From NCBI GenBank assembly GCA_028284955.1, contig JANQQS010000026.1, forward strand, positions 18,068-82,067: DNA of 64,000 nucleotides. The letters are read 5' to 3'. The position numbers and the translations under genes were made by a program. This document shows, piece after piece, positions 50,668-60,039 of the stretch (position 1 is its first letter; each line of letters opens with the position of its first letter). The DNA comes from Myxococcota bacterium. Lineage in GTDB: Bacteria > Myxococcota_A > Polyangia > Polyangiales > Houyiibacteriaceae. The notes under the pieces are model-generated. The model did not search any database, had not been told where the DNA came from, and saw nothing but the letters and a program-made list of their open reading frames with translations.

Positions 50668-50994
50668 CTAGTTTGATGCGACGCGTAGAGTGACCCGCCC
50701 GGCCGGCGGAATCATCACCTCGCGCGGCGGTGTGCTCGCACCTTCGTTCGGGCGAAATACCACTTGGTACGTCCCGCCAGGCACCCCATCGATCTGGCAA
50801 CGCCCTTGTTTCGTCTGACAGGTCCGTTCGGAATCGTCGGCACGAACCAAAATCACCGCGCCGTCCGCGGGCTCGCCGTCCGCGTCGCGCACTTCCACCG
50901 ACACGAGCGCATCTGCCGATGCCGGCGTTGTCCAGCAGAAGACCAAAACGGTAAGCGCGATGACGATCAAAGGTCGGGTAGCGAATCGAATCAC
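50668..50994 (-). CDS. Small secreted carboxypeptidase-regulatory-like protein
   Basis: The GTG at 50994 has GGAG seven bases upstream and gives a 108-residue protein starting with the signal peptide IRFATRPLIVIALTVLVFC (cleavage after ASA). The mature domain ALVSVEVRDADGEPADGAVI, then QTKQGRCQIDGVPGGTYQVV, is one carboxypeptidase-regulatory-like beta sandwich with a likely disulfide (CQTKQGRC). It resembles the domains in the OmpA-type protein encoded just downstream and may act with it. An ATG at 51045 extends the frame but spoils the signal peptide. Confidence 0.7.
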   Translation of the reverse strand: MIRFATRPLIVIALTVLVFCWTTPASADALVSVEVRDADGEPADGAVILVRADDSERTCQTKQGRCQIDGVPGGTYQVVFRPNEGASTPPREVMIPPAGRVTLRVASN

Positions 50995-51159
50995 GTTGAG
51001 GCTCCGAGGAGTTCGGACGCAGGGTGGGCGGTGGTGATTCACCACGCTCCGTCAAGTCGTCCATACGAGGTTGGTCCATGAGAGGTGGTTTCGTCCATGG
51101 GTCGGTCATCATGTGGACGTCGACACCGGTCTTCGCAGAGTCGATGCCCACTGAGCCGT

Positions 51160-52194
51160 TCAGTCTTCATCCGTGTGGTCTTGAACCGAGACGTATTCTT
51201 CATCGACAACTTCCAGATCATGAGACTGCCCCAGATCCCGTTCTTCATCCTGGGCAAACTCGGCCACCGCGCCCATATCAACCTCCGCGGTGGCGGGTTC
51301 TCCGGACGAAGGGCGAGGTGCCGGAGCGACCCGCAGCGAAGGATCGAGATCGGGTCGCGGGGGTTGCGCGGGGATTGGAAGCGGTCCGTCATAAAGGAAC
51401 ATGCCGCTCGATGCTCTGGGCTCGGGTCGCGCATCCGCGGAAGGTCGCCAGGAGCTCGCCACCGTCGGACGACCGAGGGGTATGTCCGGACGGTCGACGT
51501 GATATCGCAGATCCTCACCTTCATGGGGTGCGATCTCCTCCGTAGAGGCTGAAACCGCTGGAATTTCCTCAGCCGCGTATTCTACCGGTGAGTATTCGGC
51601 GGAATCATCCGTGGCCGGGCTTTCGCTATGGATCATTTGAACATCGGCTACATCGACGTCGCCGGACGCGATGTCGGCATAACCAAGCTCGCCGGGAACT
51701 TCGTCTACAATATGTGGACCGTCCGCCTCCGAGACCGATGATGCCGCGAGCGATACATCCGCCGCATGCGCAATCTGCTCATCGTCGTAAGGCGGGGATT
51801 CGTACGCCTCGGCGGCTTGCTCGATCTCGTCGACCGCCGAGACGTCGACTTCTCCCGTGGGCGGTTCCACGCCGAGCAGGGTCTGCCGCGCGAGCACGAT
51901 GCGTTCGTATACAACCTCCGAACGTCCGTCGAGCTGGAGTGTATCAAATACAATATCGTAACGGGTTTCCGGGGCACGTTCGTCACCGCCATCGACCGCC
52001 GCGGCGACTCGCCCGACCCCCTCGAGGGCCGGAGTTCCATCCAGCAGCAGTACCGAGAACCCAACCTCGATGCCCTCGTCGTATGCCATAGGCCCGTAAA
52101 GGATCAGTTTTTCTGCATCGACACGATCCACCAACCCTTGCGATAGGTCAGACACGTTTTCGAAATGGGTGGGAACGGTCAGCACTTCACTCAT
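51160..52194 (-). CDS. Acidic protein with PilZ-like N-terminal domain
   Basis: The first 90 residues (VGFSVLLLDGTPALEGVGRV, followed by AAAV) resemble the PilZ-like TIGR02266 group common in Myxococcota, in which the pattern G-x-x-V-x-F-x-L-x-L-x-D-G-x-P-x-L-x-G-x-G is typical. PilZ domains bind cyclic di-GMP, but the binding R-x-x-x-R and D/N-x-S-x-x-G signatures are not seen, so ligand binding is doubtful. The other 250 residues are acidic and low in complexity and are probably disordered. The stop overlap with xseB (ATGA, 4 nt) shows that it is translated after it. Confidence 0.55.
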   Translation of the reverse strand: MSEVLTVPTHFENVSDLSQGLVDRVDAEKLILYGPMAYDEGIEVGFSVLLLDGTPALEGVGRVAAAVDGGDERAPETRYDIVFDTLQLDGRSEVVYERIVLARQTLLGVEPPTGEVDVSAVDEIEQAAEAYESPPYDDEQIAHAADVSLAASSVSEADGPHIVDEVPGELGYADIASGDVDVADVQMIHSESPATDDSAEYSPVEYAAEEIPAVSASTEEIAPHEGEDLRYHVDRPDIPLGRPTVASSWRPSADARPEPRASSGMFLYDGPLPIPAQPPRPDLDPSLRVAPAPRPSSGEPATAEVDMGAVAEFAQDEERDLGQSHDLEVVDEEYVSVQDHTDED

Positions 52195-52448
52195 GGGTTC
52201 TCGTTCTCCTCTCGGTCCAGCGAACGAGTTCGAGTCCCTTGTTTGTCGGCCAAGAGCAGCTCCACAGTGCGTTCGGCGTCATCCAATCTTCGCTCGCCCT
52301 CCCGAGACAGCTTCACGCCTTCTTCAAATACCCGTAATGAATCCTCAAGGGACAGTTCACCCTGTTCGAGCTGCTCAACAACGTGCTCGAGGCGCGCAAT
52401 GACGGCCTCAAAACTCTCCTCGGAAGCACTGCCAGTCTGGTCGTTCAT
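52191..52448 (-). CDS. xseB: Exodeoxyribonuclease VII small subunit
   Basis: From MNDQTGSASEESFEAVIARL the 85-residue protein shows the family pattern: FEAVIARLEHVVEQLEQGEL, SLEDSLRVFEEGVKLSREGE, then RRLDDAERTVELLL. XseB binds XseA to form the nuclease that degrades single-stranded DNA in both directions. xseA is not in the window. The frame is open another 43 codons upstream, but that part has no resemblance; ATGs at 52448 and 52454 are both possible. It overlaps the following gene by 4 nt. Confidence 0.92.
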   Translation of the reverse strand: MNDQTGSASEESFEAVIARLEHVVEQLEQGELSLEDSLRVFEEGVKLSREGERRLDDAERTVELLLADKQGTRTRSLDREENENP

Positions 52449-52588
52449 CGCCATGGAGCGAGGGCGGTCCCCTAATCGACGTAGATTATCGCCGCAGGTA
52501 TATGAAATCACAAGCCGACCCGCAAAAGAAAGTCTTGTATGCAAAAAACCACCAACGTCGCGCGGCACTGTGGTCACCGAGCAAATCC

Positions 52589-54616
52589 CTATCTCGACGC
52601 TCCTCCAAGCCCTACCCGCACGTCCACCACACTGTCCGGAAGGCCGGCGAGAATCAGTTCTCCTCCGGTGAGTGTGTGCGTCTGAATCCAGCGGCCGTCG
52701 GACAACACAATGTCCACTGGGAGCTCCCGTCCGCGCAATTGTTCACTCGCCGCGCGGACACGAACCCGCAATACGCTGTGCCCCATGGCCTGAAAATGAA
52801 GCGGCCCGCGCGGCAGCGGTGCCCCCGGCGACTGCAGTTGGGCCCTGACCTTCGCTTCCTTTTCCACTCTCCACCGAGCACGCAGGAGCAGGTTTGCCGC
52901 CGGTACCTGCAACACCCTCAAAGCACGAGCTGCGCTGGTGCGCACGTCGGCGTGGTCATCGTCAAGCAAGCGCGCGATCGCGCGCCATGCACGCTTCTCC
53001 CGAACGTTGGCCAACGCCCAGCACGCCTGGGCACGTACGCTCGGGCGAGGATGTCGCAGGTTCGCACGCAATAGACGACCGAGTCGGCGAGCTTGGCGCG
53101 CGGACCACCTCGGCGCCGACACACTGGCCAGAATCATCGCCGCACCGACGGTTGACCAAGGGCGCAACCAGCGCCACAGCGAAGACGCATCCGCCGCACC
53201 GCCAAGCGCGGCCATCGACATCGCAATGGCCACAAATGCACGCTCTGAGCGCTCTTTCTTGAGCGCAGTTCCAAGCGGGAACGTATTCTCGGAAGAGCCG
53301 TACAACGCCATGGCGTTTGCGGCCACCGCGCGCTGCTGAGCGCTATCGGCACGCAACCGCCGCACGAGCACGTCGCGCACCGCGGGATCGCGAGCCAGCG
53401 CGCGAAACACCAGCATTCGATCGCCTGGGCCTCGTTTTCGCAAAAACGACCACGCCGCTGACTTCAATTCGGTGGAGAACGAAATGCCTCGGCGCAGACC
53501 GATGGCGATGGAGCGGGCGAGGTCTGGATTTGGGTTCGTCCGATTGGCGTTTCGTAAGAGCGCGCGAAGCGCCGCGGGTGTGCCGATTTCGGCGATCGCA
53601 TCCGCCACCCTGGCGGAGTAGACTCCCCTCCGCATCAAGGTTTCGTAGATCTCGAGGAATGCAGCGTGCTGATGGTGCATCACTAATTCCGCGATATCTC
53701 GAGCGTCACCCGGTCGCGCTTCTAGCTCGCCTCGAATCACTGGAATTGCCGCTTCAGGGGACAACGCAACAAGGCTATTCAAGGCGAGGCGCCGTCTCCG
53801 TGCGTCACTTCCGCGGAGCACGTCGAGGAGTCGGTCAACATGGGCTGGCGAGCCGACAGAACTCAAAGCAGAAATCGCCGCGATAACAACCTCCCCCGAT
53901 GAATCCTGGAGCGCGCGCAGCACCACGTACGCAGCACGCTCGTCGCCAATCGACCCCAGCGCCCGAATCGACTCCTCACGTATTTCGGGATCCGAATCCT
54001 GAGCCCACGAAACCAGTTCCGGAGTCGCGGTGTGGGACTTGAGCTCGCCCAGCAAACGGATCGCGGCCAGCCGGCTCTCATCGACATGGAGAGCGCGAAC
54101 TAGGAAGGGAATGGCGACCACCCCGGCGCGAAGGAGGGCGCGTGATGCGACGTTTCGGCGAGGCGTCTGGGCGAGCGCATCAGCCAACTCCGCGAGCGCA
54201 TGAGAGCCTCCCACCGCGGCCAGCGCGTCAGCGAGTGCGGGGAGGGTTTGCACGTCCGCTTCACGAAAGGCGGTCGCAAGCGCTCGGGCTGCACGAGAAT
54301 CTCCACGGCGCGCGAGCGATTCGGCGATAGCCCGGATGACCACTGGGTTGCGCTCCCGTTCGAGAGCCTGCACAAGCGCTTTGATCGCATGCGCGGGCAC
54401 TCCGTTTCGCGCGAGAAAGCTGGCTGCCCGAATCCGAATGGACGCGTTTCCAGAGGACAGCTGTGCGATCGCGTCCGGCCCCGAGAACGAACCGACAAAA
54501 CCCGATTGAGCCTGCGCCTGCGTCGCGACGATCGAGCCATGACCCACCGTCCACGCGCTCACGCACAGCGCCCACTCAACGCACGATGGCCATCGCCTCG
54601 CCACGGCGTCGAGCAT
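52589..54616 (-). CDS. HEAT-repeat secreted protein
   Basis: A 675-residue protein with an N-terminal hydrophobic stretch (VEWALCVSAWTVGHGSIVATQ) that could be a signal peptide. Most of the rest is about 13 HEAT-type helix pairs such as PVVIRAIAESLARRGDSRAA, DPEIREESIRALGSIGDERA and HPRPSVRAQACWALANVREK. HEAT arrays form curved protein-binding solenoids. The last 100 residues turn beta-rich (VLRVRVRAASEQLRGRELPV) and may be a small separate domain. No catalytic motif is seen. Partner unknown. A hairpin at 54635-54656 lies upstream of its start. Confidence 0.82.
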   Translation of the reverse strand: MLDAVARRWPSCVEWALCVSAWTVGHGSIVATQAQAQSGFVGSFSGPDAIAQLSSGNASIRIRAASFLARNGVPAHAIKALVQALERERNPVVIRAIAESLARRGDSRAARALATAFREADVQTLPALADALAAVGGSHALAELADALAQTPRRNVASRALLRAGVVAIPFLVRALHVDESRLAAIRLLGELKSHTATPELVSWAQDSDPEIREESIRALGSIGDERAAYVVLRALQDSSGEVVIAAISALSSVGSPAHVDRLLDVLRGSDARRRRLALNSLVALSPEAAIPVIRGELEARPGDARDIAELVMHHQHAAFLEIYETLMRRGVYSARVADAIAEIGTPAALRALLRNANRTNPNPDLARSIAIGLRRGISFSTELKSAAWSFLRKRGPGDRMLVFRALARDPAVRDVLVRRLRADSAQQRAVAANAMALYGSSENTFPLGTALKKERSERAFVAIAMSMAALGGAADASSLWRWLRPWSTVGAAMILASVSAPRWSARQARRLGRLLRANLRHPRPSVRAQACWALANVREKRAWRAIARLLDDDHADVRTSAARALRVLQVPAANLLLRARWRVEKEAKVRAQLQSPGAPLPRGPLHFQAMGHSVLRVRVRAASEQLRGRELPVDIVLSDGRWIQTHTLTGGELILAGLPDSVVDVRVGLGGASR

Positions 54617-54634
54617 AACGCACTGTAGCTGTTC

Positions 54635-54656
54635 AGGGGGTCTTCCGAGACCCCCT
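54635..54656. terminator. Perfect hairpin between the GIDE-like and HEAT genes
   Basis: AGGGGGTCT pairs with AGACCCCCT around the tetraloop TCCG (9 bp). It lies about 170 nt downstream of the GIDE-like gene stop, on the same strand, and just before the HEAT gene. It resembles R-family A hairpins and has no T tract. It could terminate the upstream transcript. Confidence 0.5.
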
Positions 54657-54824
54657 CGATTGGCGAACTCCGTCCACCAATCTTCACCCCTACCGTAAGA
54701 ATCGCTTCGCTCAAGCGGATCGAGCTGCCGCTACTTTGCACAAAACCGTTCCTGGTGAGACTCGGGAGAGGTGGGTGAACAGATACTAACGCACACCCCG
54801 AAACGTTCGAGAGGCAGAGTTTCG

Positions 54825-55475
54825 TCAGAGCAGGGCCAGCGCAGACAGCAATGCGGTGAGCAACAGCATCAGGGCACCCGCCCCCTGCAGGAACGTCGTG
54901 ACGTCGTCGAGGGGTTTGACCATTCCCGGCTCGGTACGGTACGAGAGCGTGGGTAGTCCTGCAGCGTCCGCGGTTGGATGCCAGGTGGACGGGAGCGCTC
55001 GATAGGGTCCTTCGCTGCCCGAAATCGCACCACGAGCGAAACTCGCAATCAGCTCCACGTGCTCTCCCACGCGCAGTCGGCGCTCCGCGCACAATCCCCC
55101 ATCTTCGACCACGGTGACCGCGTCGACCGCGACGCATCCCGGGTCCACCGCGAGCCGGCCCGTGCCGTCGTCTATGTAGAACGGATGCGCACAAGAATAT
55201 CGGCCCAATTCCTTCATCACCGGTCCGGCCCACACCCCGAGGGGCTTATATTCCGCATGCTCGAGGTACACACAAGGCACTCCATCGATCGCACTACGCG
55301 TCGATTTTACGGACACCACGCGCCCCGAAACCCGAAATCGGCCCCGTTCGAGCTCGGAGATGCGCCTTCGAGGCGCGGCTTCCGGCAAGCGTCGAAGCGA
55401 GCGCAGACGCACTCTTGCGAGCCCCAGCAATCCGCCTGCACATGCGATTGCCACGCTGGCCAGAACATAGCCCAA
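54825..55475 (-). CDS. GIDE-like membrane protein
   Basis: A 216-residue protein with a membrane helix at each end (VLASVAIACAGGLLGLARV and FLQGAGALMLLLTALLSALAL) and a soluble domain between them. The middle (RFRVSGRVVSVKSTRSAIDG and PCVYLEHAEY, then FYIDDGTGRLAVDPGCV) matches the GIDE domain of mitochondrial MUL1/MAPL and its bacterial homologues. No RING finger is present, so no ubiquitin function is implied; the bacterial role is unknown. The gene starts opposite the kinase at 55676, with about 200 nt between. Confidence 0.75.
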   Translation of the reverse strand: MGYVLASVAIACAGGLLGLARVRLRSLRRLPEAAPRRRISELERGRFRVSGRVVSVKSTRSAIDGVPCVYLEHAEYKPLGVWAGPVMKELGRYSCAHPFYIDDGTGRLAVDPGCVAVDAVTVVEDGGLCAERRLRVGEHVELIASFARGAISGSEGPYRALPSTWHPTADAAGLPTLSYRTEPGMVKPLDDVTTFLQGAGALMLLLTALLSALALL

Positions 55476-55487
55476 AAGGAACCTCCC

Positions 55488-55504
55488 GACGGGGCAACCC
55501 CGTC
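55488..55504. other. Seven-bp hairpin in the divergent promoter region
   Basis: GACGGGG pairs with CCCCGTC around CAA, twelve bases before the GIDE-like gene start. The sequence resembles hairpin B of the R family but stands alone and may be chance in GC-rich DNA. Confidence 0.4.
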
Positions 55505-55675
55505 ATATGTTCAGCCTGTGATCCAGAAATGGGTTGCGCAAGCCCCACCGGGAAGAAGTCCGCCGACAGGGCGAAACCGAATTTGCCGTCGGGGCCCATA
55601 TATCCTACATGGCACTACAATTGCTTACTCGTGTGCGTGGAGCGCACGGGCGTGCGCGGAGTTGGTTGGTGATCC

Positions 55676-57466
55676 GTGAGATTGATTCGTTGTAGTGACA
55701 AACGCGTTTCCGCGACCGAGGCGCAATCCGCGCCAAGCGGGCGATTCGGTGAACGGTCGCCGGGCCATTCGCAGCCACCGCGCTCAGGCAGCGACCCGCT
55801 CCTTGGACGCGTCATCGACGATCGCTACCGCATTCTCGCCACCATTGCTCAAGGGGGGATGGGGCGAATCTATCGCGCGGAACAAACGCTCCTCGGTCGG
55901 AGCGTAGCCCTCAAGGTACTGAACTCGGCCTATTCAGACGATGAGCATCCAGAGTTTCGGCGGCGTTTTTTCCTCGAAGCATCGATCTGCGCGCGCCTTA
56001 CGCATCCCAATACGGTCACGATTTTTGACTACGGCGGCACGACCGACGGCATCTATTACATGGCCATGGAGCTGCTCAAGGGATACACGCTCCACCAGGC
56101 GCTTCAGCGGGAAGGTCGCTTTCCCCCCGCGCGGGCGATTCATGTCGCGCAGCAAATCTGTCGGAGCCTTCGCGAAGCTCACCGGCTCGGGGTGATTCAT
56201 CGTGACCTGAAGCCGGCCAATGTGTTTTTGGTCCAACACGAAGATGAACGCGACTTTGTCAAAGTGCTCGATTTCGGACTGGTCAAACATTTGGGAGCAA
56301 AGAGCCCAGAGATCACCCAGCGCGGGCTCTTTATGGGTTCGCCGAAATACATGTCACCAGAGCAGATTCGCACCAGCTCGCTCGATGGGCGGTCGGATGT
56401 CTATTCACTCGGCATCATGCTCTACGAAATGCTGACCGGGAAGGTTCCCTTCAACCTCCCGACATCGGTCACCGTACTGATGGCACACGTCCATGACGAA
56501 CCGCCCCCGATGCGTGAGATCAATCCCAATGTGCGCGTCGATCCTGCCCTCGAAGCGCTCGTTATGAAAGCGATCGCAAAGGCCCCCGAGAACCGTTTTC
56601 AGAGCATTCACGCCCTGTTTCGGGCACTCACGCAGGTCAGCTCCGAAATCAATGCGCAGGGAAACCCGGGTGTGAGTTCACCCGATCGCTCTGGCGCAGG
56701 AGAGCGCCCTCGGCAACCACGGAGACCCTCGCCATCGGCGCCACAGTCCGGAGAGCGACCTTTCTTTCCCCGCGCGAGGATGTTCCCGGATACTGGGGGC
56801 GCGGAATCGACTCCACCGCCGCATCCCAACGACCGCCTCAAAAAACGCTCGTCGGAATGGGGTCACATCAAAACTCGGGTCTCCTCGAGAACGAATCGAA
56901 CGCTGCCAGATAGCAAGCGCGCAAGGTGGATTGGGGTAGTGATTTTCTTGATCGTGGCTGCCGCGGCTGGCTACTGGTTTCGAGATCCGCGTCATCAAAG
57001 CTTCCCGTTCACGCAATCGGAATCGAAACCGCTGGCAAAAGCCGCCACGCCGGACGTCGGAGTCTTGAAAAAGACGACGAAGCGGCAAAAGATTTGGCTG
57101 CGACTGCGTTCCGATCCCCATGCGGCACTCGTACGAGTCGGGGATCGTGTATACGGACCCACCCCTATCGATGTCGAATGGGTGGATGCCAAAGCCGCAG
57201 GTGACGAAATCACATTTCGATTCGAGCGACCCGGATATGAGCCCCTCTCCGTTGTGCGCAAGCTTCGCGGCCCGTCGCTTACTGTTTCCGCCAAGATGCA
57301 GCCGACAGCCCCGCAGACCACACCTCCCCCTCGGTCCACACAACTTGAGTCGGCAGCGGGGACGAAACCACAACAAGCCCCTCCCATGCGGCCTCCGCCG
57401 CCAATTCCAAATCCAAATCGAAATCCTCAATCTCCAAATCTTCAGCCTCCAGACTTCGCGTTGTAG
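55676..57466 (+). CDS. Ser/Thr protein kinase with PEGA-like domain
   Basis: A 596-residue kinase starting at GTG. Gly-rich loop AQGGMGRIYR (58-67), VALK Lys at 80, HRDLKPAN (175-182), DFGLV (199-203) and SPEQ (227-230) are intact. After a Pro/Ser/Arg-rich linker comes one membrane helix (RWIGVVIFLIVAAAAGYWF), then an outside PEGA-like domain (IWLRLRSDPHAALVRVGDRV) and a Pro-rich tail. It should phosphorylate cytoplasmic proteins in response to an envelope cue. It is upstream of ribF by about 60 nt, but the two do not look functionally linked. Confidence 0.92.
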   Translation: MRLIRCSDKRVSATEAQSAPSGRFGERSPGHSQPPRSGSDPLLGRVIDDRYRILATIAQGGMGRIYRAEQTLLGRSVALKVLNSAYSDDEHPEFRRRFFLEASICARLTHPNTVTIFDYGGTTDGIYYMAMELLKGYTLHQALQREGRFPPARAIHVAQQICRSLREAHRLGVIHRDLKPANVFLVQHEDERDFVKVLDFGLVKHLGAKSPEITQRGLFMGSPKYMSPEQIRTSSLDGRSDVYSLGIMLYEMLTGKVPFNLPTSVTVLMAHVHDEPPPMREINPNVRVDPALEALVMKAIAKAPENRFQSIHALFRALTQVSSEINAQGNPGVSSPDRSGAGERPRQPRRPSPSAPQSGERPFFPRARMFPDTGGAESTPPPHPNDRLKKRSSEWGHIKTRVSSRTNRTLPDSKRARWIGVVIFLIVAAAAGYWFRDPRHQSFPFTQSESKPLAKAATPDVGVLKKTTKRQKIWLRLRSDPHAALVRVGDRVYGPTPIDVEWVDAKAAGDEITFRFERPGYEPLSVVRKLRGPSLTVSAKMQPTAPQTTPPPRSTQLESAAGTKPQQAPPMRPPPPIPNPNRNPQSPNLQPPDFAL

Positions 57467-57529
57467 ACTCCCTGCAAACCGCAGGCGTCGCGCGCAAACC
57501 CGTCGGGTCAGTGCCGGGGCCCAAGCCTA

Positions 57530-58528
57530 GTGGCTGGAGAACGCTTGTTGATAGGAACGTCCTCGAACCCGCGAGCCAGTATCGTCGTCCCCGGAAATCA
57601 TGACGGCGTGCACCAGGGGCATCGAACTATCCTGAACCTCGCGCGAGCTCGCGCGAACCGCGAGGGGTGGCGCACGCTGGCGATGTTTTTCGATCCGCCC
57701 CCGTCCGATCTGTTGACCGGCACGCCAGCACGCTCTCAAATCACTACTTCTACGCGACGCGCCGAGCTGTTGAGGGGAGCAGGGGCGGACGATGTGATCA
57801 TCGAACGCTTCGATCATGTGTATGCGTCGCAGTCAGCCAGAGAGTTCGTTCACGACGTGCTGCAAACGCGTTACGGTGCCGTGGCCGCAGTGGTCGGCGC
57901 AGACTTTCGTTTTGGCCAAGGACGTCAGGGCGATGCCGCGACACTCCGAGAGTTGGGTTTGGACACCCTGGTGGCAGAACCGGTGATGTTTGGGGGGGCG
58001 CCGGTTTCATCCACCCGCGTTCGCAACCTCCTGTCAGAAGGCCAAGTTGTTGAGGCGGCGCGCCTGCTCATGCGGGTGCACGAGACGACGGGAACGGTGG
58101 TCCTCGGCGATCAGCGCGGGCGCGCGCTTGGCATCCCAACCGCCAACCTGGAATGTGAACGTGTTCTGCTCCCGCGCGACGGCGTGTACGCGGTGAAAGT
58201 GCGTCTGCTGGAAAATGCTGGCGAAGGCTCCCCGGTCGACCGTCCGGTGTCGAGAAGCAGGTCAGGGATGGACTCCGCGCTAATTGACGGAGTCGCCAAC
58301 CTCGGACACCGGCCCACATTCGAGGCTGGCAGGTCGGTGGAAGTTCATCTACTAGACTTCGACGAAGACATCTACGGCCGACAACTTCGTGTAGGCTTCG
58401 TTGCGCGAATTCGGAACGAACAAAAATTTTCGGGCATCGAGGAGTTGCTCAACCAAATCGCCATGGATATTCACAGCGCGCGGCGCGAGCTGAGCCACGT
58501 GGACGAGGAGCTTTTGGTATGGATCTGA
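57530..58528 (+). CDS. ribF: Bifunctional riboflavin kinase / FAD synthetase
   Basis: RibF converts riboflavin to FMN and then FAD. The 332-residue protein starts at GTG. The FAD synthetase half has GNHDGVHQGHRTIL (normally GNFDGVHxGH), FFDPPPSDLL (normally FEPHP), FDHVYASQSAREFV, GADFRFGQGRQGD and VSSTRVRNLL. The kinase half (about 185-330) has TGTVVLGDQRGRALGIPTAN, which holds the G-x-P-T-A-N ATP/Mg site, DGVYAVKV and ANLGHRPTF. The changes in the first two motifs are unusual; the His and Gly of the nucleotide loop are kept. Overlaps the next gene by 10 nt. Confidence 0.93.
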   Translation: MAGERLLIGTSSNPRASIVVPGNHDGVHQGHRTILNLARARANREGWRTLAMFFDPPPSDLLTGTPARSQITTSTRRAELLRGAGADDVIIERFDHVYASQSAREFVHDVLQTRYGAVAAVVGADFRFGQGRQGDAATLRELGLDTLVAEPVMFGGAPVSSTRVRNLLSEGQVVEAARLLMRVHETTGTVVLGDQRGRALGIPTANLECERVLLPRDGVYAVKVRLLENAGEGSPVDRPVSRSRSGMDSALIDGVANLGHRPTFEAGRSVEVHLLDFDEDIYGRQLRVGFVARIRNEQKFSGIEELLNQIAMDIHSARRELSHVDEELLVWI

Positions 58529-59457
58529 CCCGTTTTGAGTTTTGGAAACGCGATGCGCTCGAAAAAACGGCGCGGGAGCTCGGAATTCGGGATCCGGAGT
58601 ACATGACTCGTCGAACTTTGCTGAAATCGATTCGGGATCAGCTCCGCGGACCTCGCGGACCGTTGCGTAAAGCCGCCAAGTCGATGGTGAGCCGTATTGC
58701 GGGGCTGGCCCGAGCGTTTACTGGAGACGAGCCTCAACCCGCCGAAACGGACGGCGAACCGACGATTCGCGAAGAGCCGAGCGCGGTGGTTTTGCCTGCG
58801 GCGGAGGAGCCTGTCGAACCGTTCGAACGCGTGGTTTCGAAGGAGCTCGTCAACACAGAAGCACCCCCTCGTTCAGACTCTGAAACGCCTACCCACGCAG
58901 AAAAACCTGTCCACGCGAAGGAGCCCGTCGAAACACGGACCCTGGCGCGAATCCTTCGCGAACAGGGGCATCATCAGCGCGCTCTCTCCATGTACCGACG
59001 ACTGCTCCTGGAACACGAAGACGACCCAGAACTCAAGCACTGGGTCGATCGTCTAAGCCAGGACGCCGCTCAAGGGACAGGACAGCCTCTGCGCGCTGAA
59101 TCTCTGCCGGGCGAATCTTTGCGAGGCGAAGAGTGTATCGGCAACGAGGTGGTTTCGGTGACCGTCGACCCGTCGACCCTGCTGGTGAGTTGGTCGGTGA
59201 CCGAACAGTCGATCGAGCGAGCCCAGGCGCGCCTCGGCTCCTCGGGAGAGCTCACCGCGCGGGTGGTGGTCGTCGCTCCCGAGGAGGATTCGATTGTCGG
59301 CTCCTTTACGCACTCCACGCGAGCCGAGCGGGAGGGCGAGTGGGTGGTTTCAGACCTCCCGCTCGGCGCGCGCGCAGCAGCGGCAGTTGGAATCGCAGAC
59401 CAACACCGATTCATTTCGGTGGCACATGCCCCTGTTCTCTGCGTCAAACAAGTGTAA
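58519..59457 (+). CDS. Rho-N/SAP-like domain protein, unknown
   Basis: A 312-residue protein. The first 45 residues (ALEKTARELGIRDPEYMTRR and TLLKSIRDQL) resemble the Rho N-terminal/SAP-type helical domain that binds nucleic acid. A variable acidic linker follows, then helices with TPR character (LARILREQGHHQRALSMYRR). The last 100 residues (VVSVTVDPSTLLVSWSVTEQ) look like a DUF4912-type beta domain. The start overlaps ribF by 10 nt, so it is translated with it. Function unknown; the combination suggests a cytoplasmic binding protein. Confidence 0.6.
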   Translation: MDLTRFEFWKRDALEKTARELGIRDPEYMTRRTLLKSIRDQLRGPRGPLRKAAKSMVSRIAGLARAFTGDEPQPAETDGEPTIREEPSAVVLPAAEEPVEPFERVVSKELVNTEAPPRSDSETPTHAEKPVHAKEPVETRTLARILREQGHHQRALSMYRRLLLEHEDDPELKHWVDRLSQDAAQGTGQPLRAESLPGESLRGEECIGNEVVSVTVDPSTLLVSWSVTEQSIERAQARLGSSGELTARVVVVAPEEDSIVGSFTHSTRAEREGEWVVSDLPLGARAAAAVGIADQHRFISVAHAPVLCVKQV

Positions 59458-59511
59458 ATCTCGCAGACAAAAAGTACGCAACTATCGCGGGCGAGGGCCG
59501 AAGAGTACGGC

Positions 59512-60039
59512 GTGCGCGTTGGTGCGACCCAGCTGTGTTCGAGAGTCATCTGCCCAGGAGTCAACCGCCTGGGAATCGCCTGCCTAGGAATCGCCTGCCT
59601 GGGAATCGCCTGCCTGGGAATCTCTTCGTGCATCCGCGGAGACGGAACCAACCTGAACTCGCTCGCCGCGAGAGCTATCCCCTCGATTCAAGCGCGTGGA
59701 ACTGGAATCCGAGCGAAGCTGGTTCGCCAGCGCGCTCGCGCTGACCTCGGCCCTCAAAGAGCGGAAACCGGTCGTCGGAAGTGGTTTTTTTCTGTCCAGA
59801 TTCGACTTGTCTGGCCGCTCTCGACCGGGCCCCGCGGCAACCCCCGAGAACGCGCAATGAACGATGTTCCTGAGTACGAAACGAGCCCTCGGAGAGGTTT
59901 CGACAGACTCGCATTCGGAGTTTCGCTTTCGTGCTCGAGCGCATCGCTGTGCGCCTGGGAACGTCAAAGAACACTGCAAACGATTCGCCGACTCGAACAG
60001 CGATTTCTTGAACGCGCGTCCTACTTCATCGAGCTTTGA
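59512..60039 (+). CDS. Possible lipoprotein with repeated LGIAC segment
   Basis: A 175-residue frame from GTG at 59512. Residues about 15-40 repeat the pentapeptide LGIAC three times and end LGISSC, forming a hydrophobic core with Cys that looks like a lipoprotein signal peptide built by the 15-nt tandem repeat at 59541-59625. The rest includes WFFSVQIRLVWPLSTGP, which could be an outer-membrane strand, and ends in a helix (TLQTIRRLEQRFLERASYF). Its TGA stop directly abuts the ATG of the next gene, which argues for a real, coupled gene. No family recognised. Confidence 0.5.
   Translation: MRVGATQLCSRVICPGVNRLGIACLGIACLGIACLGISSCIRGDGTNLNSLAARAIPSIQARGTGIRAKLVRQRARADLGPQRAETGRRKWFFSVQIRLVWPLSTGPRGNPRERAMNDVPEYETSPRRGFDRLAFGVSLSCSSASLCAWERQRTLQTIRRLEQRFLERASYFIEL
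59541..59625. repeat. 15-nt tandem repeat, about six copies
   Basis: Units of GGGAATCGCCTGCCT, perfect at 59571-59585 and 59601-59615, with one change at 59586-59600 and weaker copies on both sides. In frame inside the predicted lipoprotein signal. Confidence 0.85.

Noticed and set aside
55583..55606. Possible -35/-10 promoter for the kinase at 55676
   Set aside because: TTGCCG is present, but no -10 hexamer sits at good spacing; too weak to list.
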